From the NCBI GenBank assembly GCA_048772705.1, contig JBLWGC010000082.1, positions 62,001 to 126,000 on the forward strand: a stretch of 64,000 bases of DNA, given 5' to 3'. The DNA comes from Leidyana gryllorum EB-2025a (Eukaryota > Apicomplexa). A model generated the notes under the pieces. That model saw only the letters and a program-made list of their open reading frames with translations, did no database searches and was not told the DNA's origin. A program made the position numbers and the translations under genes. Every line of letters begins with the position of its first letter. The first letter of the stretch is position 1. This document shows positions 1 through 8,358 of the stretch, piece by piece.

Positions 1-35
1 GGAGCACCGGGACAGAAATGGTCCCGGCGAAGACA

Positions 36-175
36 GACAATGGGAAGTCTGTTGGTCTCGAGCTGAGAATGGGGTCAGTCTGTCAGTCTGGAACTACTGC
101 AAATGGGGTCAGTCTTGAACCGACAATGGGAAGTCTGTCAGTCGGTCTGAAACTACTGCAAATGGGAAGTCTCTT
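36..175. repeat. Degenerate minisatellite-like repeat
   Basis: Five irregular copies of a motif beginning AATGGG(AAG or GTCAG)TCT, several followed by GAACTACTGCA-like text, lie head to tail here. Unit length varies (about 23-36 bp), so it is a decayed repeat and not a clean satellite. A short perfect hairpin (7 bp arms at 7-13 and 21-27) sits just before it. The frame open through it shows no protein-like composition. No gene is visible between 1 and 415. Confidence 0.5.
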
Positions 176-415
176 AGTGTCAAACAGAAGTTTCGGCTGC
201 GGGTTGGCCCGGGGTGAAAGTATGTACTCCAAGCCTGAAGGCTATCAGCCACCCGAACAGGCTTTGTTTGCAACACTTATGTGACAGCACAATTTGATTC
301 AAAAAATGAGGTCAAAAATCGAATGGGATCACACTTGGAGGTAATCTTCGGTACCCACCCCTTTCACAACAAAACTACTCGGATCTGTCACTTTCGAAGG
401 GCAGTTCGACCCACT

Positions 416-2620
416 TCACAACTTCTCGAAGCTCACGGCAAAACCGCCACCCGATGCAACCCACTGAAGAAACTCGGAGCCTTTGGTGACGACCATCTCG
501 CGGATGTCATAGGCATGAGGGTTAGTCCAGTAGTGCGCAGTTGGAGCATCGTAGTAAATTCTGGCCCGGTAGTAGGCGTCTTCCAGGAAGTTGAGACTGA
601 ATCGGGCGAAGCGAGGATTCATTCCATTGACACTGCCCATGTACCAGTTGTCCGAGTACTTGTCGCGTCTGGCAATGGTGACAAAGGAACCGGGCTCAGC
701 TTCTATATACCGAGATTGTTGCCACTCAACGGGAACTTCCTTGATAAAATCGAATCCTCGTCCAATATGGCGAGCATAGTTGTCGGGCGTGTCAGCTGCC
801 ATTTGAAGTGGTGTGTACATTGTGACATAGAGCGCTAATTGGTTGGCAATAGTGGTATTGGCTTTGGCAATACTCGGCTGCGACGGGTCTTCGTTATCCA
901 CCCACGTGAAAATATCCATGTTCATCAGGCCGGGGGTGTAATCCATGGGACCACCGATTTGTCTGGTGAAGGGGAGAATAGTCGTGTGATGGGGGTGATT
1001 GCCGCCAGCAAAGGCGTGATATTCTGTTCCTCGGGCTGACTCTTGAGCGAGCAGGTTGGGGTAAGTACGGGAGAGACCAGTGGGTCTGACGGCCTCGTGG
1101 GCGTTCACAGAAATATTGTACTTTATGGCCTCAGTGACACAGTAGAGATAGTGGTTCACCATGTCCTGACTGTAGTGGTGATGCCCGTAAGGGAGCATAT
1201 TGCCCACATATCCACTCTTCACACTGTTGTAGCCGTGGTCGACCATGAACTGATAGGCGCGGTGGAGGTGACGCTCGTAGTTGCGAGTAGAAGACGAAGT
1301 CTCGTGGTGCATCATCATCTTGATGTTATGGTCCTTGGCATACTGCTGGATCTCTTCTACATCAAAGTCAGGATAAGGCGTCAAGAAGTCAAAGACATAA
1401 TCTTTCATCAGATTCGCCCACTCTTCCCAACCAACGTTCCATCCTTCAACCAACAATGCATCGAATCCGTGTTCAGAGGCGAAATCGATATATCTCTTCA
1501 CGCGGCTTGTCTCCGCGCCATGACGTCCGTGAGGCTTCGCCTTGTCAAAATCGGTAACGCCGAGTTGAACACTGCCATCAAAGTCAGAGGTAAAATCCCA
1601 TCTCTTGTCGTTGGCAATCATCTCGAACCAGACTCCCATATACTTGATGGGTTTGACCCATTCCTCCCACTTGAGGTCGGGGTCAGCGGGCTCGTTGAGA
1701 TTGTAAGTAATACGACTCGCCAGGATATCGGCACCGCTGCGACCGGCGATAATGGTACGCCAGGGGGTCACATTCGGCGCTTGAAGATGAGCTTTGACTC
1801 CGACTGAGTCGGGGGTGAGATGAGACTCGAAGATCATATTCTCATCGTCCAGCCACAGATGCATACAAGAGTAGTTCACCAAGGCCGCCTCGTGGATGTT
1901 GATGTAAATGCCATCGTCCGTCTTCAATTGCAACGCAGTCTGCGTCGATGGAGCGCCTATTGGGGTGGTCGAGGAGTTCTCATCCAGGGCGTCGTCATAC
2001 AGATAACGAATGTACGACATACGAGAGGCCACATAGTTGAACTCTTGGGTATCGTAGTCCCCAGGTATCCACCAAGCGTGGTGGTCTCCCGTCATAGCAA
2101 ATTCTGTGCGTTCTTCCTTGACGTGGTAATAGATCAGATTGGGCTGAGCCGGGAACTCGTAGCGGAACCCGAGACCGTCATCGAAGAGACGGAACCGAAT
2201 GTTCATCTTCCGACTCCGCTCATCATCCTGCACCAGACGAACGAGGAGTTCGTTGTGATGGTCGATGATCGCATCCTCCTCGCCCCAATACGGATACCAG
2301 ACCTCGTCGTGGTCATCGAATGTCGCAAACCCCTCGGCTTCATTCGGCTTGAAGTTGTCATATAAGGAGTCCGTAGGAGCTGCGGGATTGCTGAAGTCTC
2401 TGTCGGCGAAGAGCTCTAATCCCATTCCACTTTTCAGTACTATGGGGTCCTCCCCAAGCCACAGCTCATAAGTTGGACGCCCGGTCTCACTCAATGAGAA
2501 GACCATCCTCATGGCCTCGGAGGGAGAATACATCTCAATCACCGACTCATCATCCCCGTTTTGGGCGTAGCCCAGACCCACCGTGTGGGCCACAAAAAGT
2601 AAAGTTGCAATACGTGTCAT
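416..2620 (-). CDS. Secreted GH97 glycosidase, copy 1 (predicted active)
   Basis: A 734-residue, intronless glycoside hydrolase family 97 protein (SusB-like alpha-glucosidase). It has an N-terminal signal peptide ending near residue 20, a beta-sandwich domain, a catalytic barrel from about residue 320, and a C-terminal beta domain. Numbering runs one ahead of Bacteroides SusB. Glu440 (in MMMHHE) and Glu509 (in NAHEA) match the paired base residues, Glu527 and Glu244 match calcium ligands, and Glu533 (in ARGTEY) matches the general acid. Gly470 (VKSGY) sits where retaining GH97 enzymes carry an Asp nucleophile, so an inverting alpha-glucosidase on starch-type glucans is expected. This inference rests on motif conservation. 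A pyrimidine-rich AG acceptor lies 6 nt before the ATG. It is the most downstream gene of a five-gene, same-strand array. Substrate specificity is not proven. Confidence 0.93.
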   Translation of the reverse strand: MTRIATLLFVAHTVGLGYAQNGDDESVIEMYSPSEAMRMVFSLSETGRPTYELWLGEDPIVLKSGMGLELFADRDFSNPAAPTDSLYDNFKPNEAEGFATFDDHDEVWYPYWGEEDAIIDHHNELLVRLVQDDERSRKMNIRFRLFDDGLGFRYEFPAQPNLIYYHVKEERTEFAMTGDHHAWWIPGDYDTQEFNYVASRMSYIRYLYDDALDENSSTTPIGAPSTQTALQLKTDDGIYINIHEAALVNYSCMHLWLDDENMIFESHLTPDSVGVKAHLQAPNVTPWRTIIAGRSGADILASRITYNLNEPADPDLKWEEWVKPIKYMGVWFEMIANDKRWDFTSDFDGSVQLGVTDFDKAKPHGRHGAETSRVKRYIDFASEHGFDALLVEGWNVGWEEWANLMKDYVFDFLTPYPDFDVEEIQQYAKDHNIKMMMHHETSSSTRNYERHLHRAYQFMVDHGYNSVKSGYVGNMLPYGHHHYSQDMVNHYLYCVTEAIKYNISVNAHEAVRPTGLSRTYPNLLAQESARGTEYHAFAGGNHPHHTTILPFTRQIGGPMDYTPGLMNMDIFTWVDNEDPSQPSIAKANTTIANQLALYVTMYTPLQMAADTPDNYARHIGRGFDFIKEVPVEWQQSRYIEAEPGSFVTIARRDKYSDNWYMGSVNGMNPRFARFSLNFLEDAYYRARIYYDAPTAHYWTNPHAYDIREMVVTKGSEFLQWVASGGGFAVSFEKL

Positions 2621-2942
2621 ACCCCCCTGAAAATTGGATTTGTGAGAATCGTGGGGATCGCCGGTGTGCGGCGTCTCAGTTGTGACACTCTCAAAGATTG
2701 ATCGTCTATCGACGCGTTCAGCTCAAAAATGAGAAAAGATCTGCTGTTAATTCGGGCTCACTTGACAAAAAACTCAGAGTTATTCAGCACTCAATATGCC
2801 GAGCAGAAAATAACAATTCAAGTAAACGCAGCGTAGAAGTGTCGCCGGGATTCGAAAATAGTGTAGCGAGAGAGAGAGGAAAAAAAGTTGATGATGTCTC
2901 TGACCGACCGATCAATCAGTCAGGCGTGTCTCGCGACTGAGA
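2621..2942. other. Intergenic spacer, GH97 copies 1-2
   Basis: About 320 bp between two GH97 genes on the same strand. It holds the putative acceptor for copy 1 (AG at 2627-2628, read on the minus strand after an AATTTTC tract) and a purine-rich run near 2868-2890. No coding sequence or RNA gene is visible. Confidence 0.5.
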
Positions 2943-5120
2943 TCAGGCCTTCACCTTGTTGAAGCTGACAGCAAATCCACCGCCTGAAGCCACCCACTGA
3001 AGCAACTCTGAATCCTTGGTGACAACTTGCTCCCGGATGTCATAGGCGTGGGGATTGGTAGCGTAGTGGGCGGTGGGCGTGTCGTAATAAATCTTGGCGT
3101 GGTAATAAAATCCCTCATCGAGGAAATCGAGACTTATTCGGCAGTACCGGGGATCTTCGTTCGCTATGCTTCCGAGATACCAACTGTCCGAATGCTTGTC
3201 GAGTCGAGCGATAGTGAGGTAGGAACCCGGCTCGGCTTCGATATAGACCGACCGTTCCCAGTCCACAGGTACCTCTTTGATAAAATTGAAACCGCGTCCC
3301 ACGTGAGGTTGATAGTTGAAATAAGTGTCGGCAGCCATTTGCAGGGGACTGTACATAGTGACATAGAGGGCCAATTGTTTGGCAATGGTCGACTTGATCT
3401 TTTGCTGGTTGTTGGCCTGGGGGTTGACCCAAGATCCAAGATCGACGTTCATTATCCCAGGTGTATAGTCCATCGGGCCTCCAATCTGACGAGTGAAGGG
3501 GAGAATAGTCAGATGGTGAGGGTGATTGTCAGTGTACTCCTGGCCACGAGCAGACTCTTGAGCAATGAGGTTGGGGTAAGTACGGGACAGACCAGTGGGT
3601 CTGACGGCCTCGTGGGCGTTCACAGAAATATTGTACTTTATTGCCTCTTTGATACAGTAGAGATAGTGGTTCACCATGTCCTGACTGTAGTGGTGGTTGC
3701 CGTGGGGAAGCATATTGCCCACATATCCACTCTTCACACTCTTGTAGCCGTGGTCGACCATGAACTCATAGGCGCGGTGGAGGTGACGCTCGTAGTTGCG
3801 AGTGGAACCGGAGCTTTCGTGGTGCATCATGAGCTCAATGTTCTTCTCCTTTGCATATTGAACCAGTTCCTCCAGCTTGAAGTCAGGGTAAGGCGTAACA
3901 AAGTCGAACACATAATCCTTCCAGTTACCGAACCAGTCTTCCCAGCCTACGTTCCATCCCTCTATAAGCAGAGCGTCGAAGCCGTGTTCGGCAGCAAAGT
4001 CCAAATAGGCAATCACATTCTTGGTCTCCGCACCGTGGTTGTTATGAGGCTCGACATTGTCATATTGGGTGACTCCCAGCTGCACTCCAGCAATATCGAA
4101 CGTGTAATCCCACCGGGAGTGACCAACAATCATCTCCCACCAGACTCCCATAAACTTGATGGGTTTGACCCATTCCTCCCACTTGAGGTCGGGGTCAGCG
4201 GGCTCGTTGAGGTTGTAAGTGATACGACTCGCCAGGATATCGGCACCGCTGCGACCGGCGATAATGGTACGCCAGGGGGTCACATTCGGCGCTTGAAGAT
4301 GAGCTTTGACGCCCACAGCGTCGGGGGTGAGATGAGACTCGAAGATCATATTCTCATCGTCCAGGTCGAGATGCATACAAGAGTAGTTCACCAAGGCCGC
4401 CTCGTGGATGTTGATGTAAATGCCATCGTCAGTTTTCATCTGAAGGGCAGTCTGCACACCCGTCTTGGAGAAAGGGTAAAACGACGCGTTGTCCTCGACA
4501 GCATTATCGTGCAGATAGCGAATATACGACAGGCGAGACGCGGTATACTGCCATTCCTGAGTGTCGTAGTCACCCGGAATCCACCAGGCACGATGGTCTC
4601 CGGTCAGGGCGAACTGAGTGCGTTCTTCCTTGACGTGGTAATAGATCAGATTGGGCTGAGCCGGGAACTCGTAGCGGAACCCGAGACCGTCATCGAAGAG
4701 ACGGAACCGAATGTTCATCTTCCGAGCTCGCTCATCTTTCTGTACCAGCCGAACCAGGAGCTCGTTATGGTAGTCCCGGATCTCTGATTCTTCACCCCAG
4801 TAGGGCTTCCACGTCTCATCGTGCTGCCTCCTCTCAGTCGCCGGGCCGTCAGCCGTATTGTACTCAAAGTTGTCGAACAGCGAGTCAGTTGGAGCGTCAG
4901 AGTTGGCGAAATCGCGGTCTCCAAACAACTCCAATCCCATACCACTCGGCAGAATGACTGGATCTGTACCGAGATCCAACGAATATGTAGGCCTTCCCGT
5001 CTCGCTGATCTCAAAGGTCATCGTCATCGTCCCCGCAGGGGACTGCAGAGTCTCCAGAGCATCGGCAGTCCAGCATTGCCAAACAAAAACTCCTATCAAT
5101 CCACCAGAAAAGCGTCTCAT
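2943..5120 (-). CDS. Secreted GH97 glycosidase, copy 2 (predicted active)
   Basis: An intronless SusB-like GH97 protein of 725 residues from the ATG at 5120. The frame is open further upstream to a GTG at 5159, but the ATG gives a normal signal peptide (MRRFSGGLIGVFVWQC), so it was chosen. All residues tied to inverting catalysis are present: the MMHHE glutamate, the NAHEA glutamate and the two glutamates of QESARGQEY. Long stretches are nearly identical at nucleotide level to copy 1 (for example 4619-4729 against 2108-2218), while neighbouring stretches differ clearly, which suggests gene conversion. It lacks about ten residues after ARGQEY compared with copies 1 and 3, so a loop near the active site is shorter. 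The likely role is extracellular or endomembrane hydrolysis of alpha-glucans. Confidence 0.92.
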   Translation of the reverse strand: MRRFSGGLIGVFVWQCWTADALETLQSPAGTMTMTFEISETGRPTYSLDLGTDPVILPSGMGLELFGDRDFANSDAPTDSLFDNFEYNTADGPATERRQHDETWKPYWGEESEIRDYHNELLVRLVQKDERARKMNIRFRLFDDGLGFRYEFPAQPNLIYYHVKEERTQFALTGDHRAWWIPGDYDTQEWQYTASRLSYIRYLHDNAVEDNASFYPFSKTGVQTALQMKTDDGIYINIHEAALVNYSCMHLDLDDENMIFESHLTPDAVGVKAHLQAPNVTPWRTIIAGRSGADILASRITYNLNEPADPDLKWEEWVKPIKFMGVWWEMIVGHSRWDYTFDIAGVQLGVTQYDNVEPHNNHGAETKNVIAYLDFAAEHGFDALLIEGWNVGWEDWFGNWKDYVFDFVTPYPDFKLEELVQYAKEKNIELMMHHESSGSTRNYERHLHRAYEFMVDHGYKSVKSGYVGNMLPHGNHHYSQDMVNHYLYCIKEAIKYNISVNAHEAVRPTGLSRTYPNLIAQESARGQEYTDNHPHHLTILPFTRQIGGPMDYTPGIMNVDLGSWVNPQANNQQKIKSTIAKQLALYVTMYSPLQMAADTYFNYQPHVGRGFNFIKEVPVDWERSVYIEAEPGSYLTIARLDKHSDSWYLGSIANEDPRYCRISLDFLDEGFYYHAKIYYDTPTAHYATNPHAYDIREQVVTKDSELLQWVASGGGFAVSFNKVKA

Positions 5121-5527
5121 CAGAAATTGCACAAGACCGCTCCGACAGGGGGAGCGCACTGTGTGCGGTGTCTCCAGCTGCTACACGGAGACTGGCATGG
5201 ACAATTCTACCTGCCTTTGTCGCGTTTCCAAAACACGCCGGTAGGGTACCGTAAGAAGTGTTAGATGGTGGAAGAACATAGTCTGGAATCAATTTTCAGT
5301 TAGTTTTGAGGTCAATTGCAGTACATCACAAAAACTTGACTGCTTACAAAGGTTATATGTATAGAGCGCGGACTTTGGAACCAGAACCCTTTCGTTGCCG
5401 CGATTACTCGGTCGATCGATCACTGCATCCCAGTTGATCGCAGTCAAACAATCAGAAGGGCGTATAAAAAACTGATCGAATCAATATCTTGAGCGAAAGC
5501 TCTTAAGCCATTCGGTGTGTGTTAGAG
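5121..5527. other. Intergenic spacer, GH97 copies 2-3
   Basis: About 400 bp without a gene. At 5488-5507, just 3' of the copy 3 stop codon on the minus strand, there is a small hairpin whose GAGC/GCTC stem is closed by a GAAA (GNRA-type) tetraloop and extended past a two-base bulge. Nothing else is recognisable. Confidence 0.45.
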
Positions 5528-7753
5528 TTAGCTTCTCTCAATCTTCTTGAAGCTGGCAGCGAAACCACCACCAGAGGCAGTCCATTGGAGGAACTCAGAT
5601 CCCTTGGTGACCACAACCTCGCGAATGTCATAAGCATGCGGGTTAGTCCAATAGTGGGCACCCGGGAGATCGTAGTAAATTTTGGCCAGGTAGAACTCTC
5701 CCTCGGTCAAGAAATCGAGGTTGAGACGCACGTACCTTGGTTCCAAGGAGTTCACATTGCCCATGAACCAGTTGTCGCTGTTCTTGTCGAGTCTGGCGAT
5801 GGTGACATACGAGCCCGGCTCAGCCTCAAGGTACACCGAGCGCTTCCAGTCCACCGGGACGTCTTTGATGAAGGTGAAGGCACGGTCCACATGAGGCTGG
5901 TAGTTTTCCACGGTGTCAGCGGCCATTTGCAGGGGACTATACATTGTGACATAGAGTCCGAGCTGGTTGGCGATGGTGGAGTTGACTTTGGCTTCGAGGT
6001 CCACGTCGTCCTCGTGACGAGTGCTCGGGTCCTTGTCGATCCACTCGAAAATGTCCATGTTGAACACACCTGGCGTGTAATCCATGGGGCCACCGAGTTG
6101 ACGGGTGAAGGGAAGGATAGTGACATGGTGGGGGTGATTGCCGTTCTCGAAAGCCTGGTACTCCTGGCCACGAGCAGATTCTTGCGCGAGCAGGTTGGGG
6201 TAAGTACGGGAGAGACCAGTGGGTCTGACGGCCTCGTGGGCGTTCACAGAAATATTGTATTTGACGGCCTCCTGGACACAGTAAAGATAGTGGTTCACCA
6301 TGTCCTGACTGTAGTGGTGGTTGCCGTGGGGAAGCATATTGCCCACATATCCACTCTTCACACTCTTGTAGCCGTGTTCGACCATGAACTCATAGGCGCG
6401 GTGGAGGTGACGCTCGTAGTTGCGAGTGGAACCGGAGGTCTCATGGTGCATCATCAACTTGATGCCCAGCTCTTGGGCGAGATCGGTCAGATGTTCCAGC
6501 TTAAAGTCCGGGTACGGCGTGACGAAATCGAACACGTACTCCTTCCAGTTGCCGAACCAATCCTCCCATCCCTCATTCCAGCCTTCGACAAGAAGAGCAT
6601 CGAAGCCGTGCTCGGCAGCGAAGCGGAGGTACTTCTCCACGTTGTCAGTAGTGGCGCCATGAATGTTGTGGGGCGTGAGCTCGGCATAATTAGTTTCGCC
6701 GAGCTTGACACTTTCCACGTCACGAGTGTAATCCCATCTGCGGTGGTCAGTGATCATTTCCCACCAGACTCCCATGTACTTGACAGGCTTGACCCACTCT
6801 TCCCATTTAACTGACGGGTCAGCCGGTTCGTTGAGGTTGTAAGTGATGCGACTGGCGAGGATGTCGGTTGCTTTGCGGCCAGCAATGACGGTTCTCCACG
6901 GGGTTACGTTGGGCGCTTGGAGGTGAGCCTTGACGCCAACGGCATCAGGAGTGAGGTGCGACTCAAAAATCATGTTGGTGTCGTCAACAGTGAGATGCAT
7001 ACAGGAGTAGTTGACAAGAGCGGCCTCGTGAATATTGATGTAGATACCCTCATCGGTCTTCAATTGGAGTGCAGTTTGGACTCCAGTAGGACCGAAGGGG
7101 TATGCTGCGACGTTCTCCTCGAGAGCATCGTAGTACAGGTGACGGATATAAGACATACGGGAAGACTGGTAGTTCCACTCCTGAGTATCGTAGTCACCCG
7201 GGATCCACCAAACATGATGATCTCCGGTCATAGCGAATTGGGTGCGTTCTTCCTTGACGTGGTAATAGATCAGATTGGGCTGAGCCGGGAACTCGTAGCG
7301 GAACCCGAGACCTTCATCAAAGAGTCGGAACCGAATGTTCATCTTCCGACTCCGCTCATCATCCTGCACCAGACGAACGAGGAGTTCGTTGTGATAGTCG
7401 CGAATCTCGTCTTCTTCACCCCAGTAGGGCTTCCACGTCTCATCGTGCTCCCTCCTCTCCGTTGCCGCACCCTCAGCAGTGTTCAAGACAAAGTTGTCGT
7501 AAAGCGAATCACTTGGGGCGTCAGAGTTGGCAAAGTCCCTGTCTCCAAATAGCTCCAAACCCATACCACTGGGCAGAATAACTGGATCCTCTCCCAAAAA
7601 TAGCGAGTAGGTGGGGCGTCCAGTATCCGAGAGATCGAATGTAAGCGTCATCGCCCCCTCTGGAGACGTCAAAGTTAGAGGGAGAGATGTTTGTTGGCCA
7701 TTGGCTGATTGCCACGAGAGAAGCCCGAACACTTGGAGTGAGAACCACTTCAT
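5528..7753 (-). CDS. Secreted GH97 glycosidase, copy 3 (predicted active)
   Basis: A 741-residue, intronless SusB-like GH97 protein. The signal peptide is MKWFSLQVFGLLSWQSANGQ. The MMHHE, NAHEA and QESARGQEY glutamates needed for inverting catalysis and calcium binding are all kept, and Gly occupies the retaining-nucleophile site (VKSGY). It is closest to copies 1 and 2 and shares mosaic identical tracts with both: 7241-7351 matches copy 2 at one end and copy 1 at the other. A CTCTCAG acceptor-like site lies 8 nt before the ATG. An alpha-glucosidase acting on starch or malto-oligosaccharides is the best guess. Other GH97 specificities exist and cannot be excluded. Confidence 0.93.
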   Translation of the reverse strand: MKWFSLQVFGLLSWQSANGQQTSLPLTLTSPEGAMTLTFDLSDTGRPTYSLFLGEDPVILPSGMGLELFGDRDFANSDAPSDSLYDNFVLNTAEGAATERREHDETWKPYWGEEDEIRDYHNELLVRLVQDDERSRKMNIRFRLFDEGLGFRYEFPAQPNLIYYHVKEERTQFAMTGDHHVWWIPGDYDTQEWNYQSSRMSYIRHLYYDALEENVAAYPFGPTGVQTALQLKTDEGIYINIHEAALVNYSCMHLTVDDTNMIFESHLTPDAVGVKAHLQAPNVTPWRTVIAGRKATDILASRITYNLNEPADPSVKWEEWVKPVKYMGVWWEMITDHRRWDYTRDVESVKLGETNYAELTPHNIHGATTDNVEKYLRFAAEHGFDALLVEGWNEGWEDWFGNWKEYVFDFVTPYPDFKLEHLTDLAQELGIKLMMHHETSGSTRNYERHLHRAYEFMVEHGYKSVKSGYVGNMLPHGNHHYSQDMVNHYLYCVQEAVKYNISVNAHEAVRPTGLSRTYPNLLAQESARGQEYQAFENGNHPHHVTILPFTRQLGGPMDYTPGVFNMDIFEWIDKDPSTRHEDDVDLEAKVNSTIANQLGLYVTMYSPLQMAADTVENYQPHVDRAFTFIKDVPVDWKRSVYLEAEPGSYVTIARLDKNSDNWFMGNVNSLEPRYVRLNLDFLTEGEFYLAKIYYDLPGAHYWTNPHAYDIREVVVTKGSEFLQWTASGGGFAASFKKIERS

Positions 7754-8358
7754 GTTAGTGACTGAGAGCGAGTGATAATATCTATCTTCTTACCAACCTC
7801 GGACAGTCCACAATGTGCGACCCAACCCAAAGTCCCATGGAGACGCACACGGCTGCAAACACTATAAAACTAACACCTAAATAGATTACGACGACGACGA
7901 CGACGACGACAAAAGGGGGGAAGCAGAGAAACAGAAGGAGGGTGGCGAAGTGAGTGAGTGTGAGTGAGTCAGAGGGTCAGAGTGAGAAAGAAAGTACAAC
8001 GTTGGCGGTAGAATGTATGGATCACAAAAGTGCCGTCTCCCGTCAGTGGCAGTGTTCGAGCTGTGGGTATCGGTGTGTTCGTGCATCTCTCTGCGCAATC
8101 GATGACAAGAGAATGGTCTGACAAGTCCATTGGGATTATTGCGGATGTTTGTTGTGTTTTTGTCACGGGTGGTGCCAGAAATCAGACAACGGAACTACAG
8201 AATCTAACTAAAAAGTGTCTCAAGTGAGGGTGGAAAGATGAGATCTCGTTGTGGGCGATTGCAGGAAGCATGGATTGGTCGGTCGACCCGTCGCATGACC
8301 AATCCATGATAGTGATAATGTGCGTTTGGCCCTCGGCGGCGACCGACCAATCAGTCTC
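7754..8358. other. Intergenic spacer with (ACG)n microsatellite
   Basis: About 600 bp between copies 3 and 4. A trinucleotide run (ACG)n spans roughly 7888-7910. A purine-rich GAGTGAGTGTGAGTGAG-like tract follows at 7948-7985. The end next to the copy 4 stop codon contains the competing hairpins described separately. No gene is seen. Confidence 0.5.
8269..8352. repeat. Overlapping, mutually exclusive hairpins 3' of GH97 copy 4
   Basis: Two perfect inverted repeats share one arm. Arms 8269-8280 and 8297-8308 pair over 12 bp with a 16-nt loop. Arms 8273-8285 and 8340-8352 pair over 13 bp with a 54-nt loop. The shared arm can pair with only one partner at a time. In the transcript of copy 4 (minus strand) the structure begins 7 nt after the stop codon, so it would form the start of the 3' UTR. 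Function is unknown: 3'-end formation, stability control, or a remnant of a small inverted-repeat element are possible. Confidence 0.7.

Noticed and set aside
3027-4787. 586-codon open frame on the plus strand inside GH97 copy 2
   Set aside because: It is the antisense of a strongly conserved GH97 gene. Its length follows from codon bias in the true gene, and similar antisense frames appear opposite copies 1 and 3 (1043-1807, 5519-6814).
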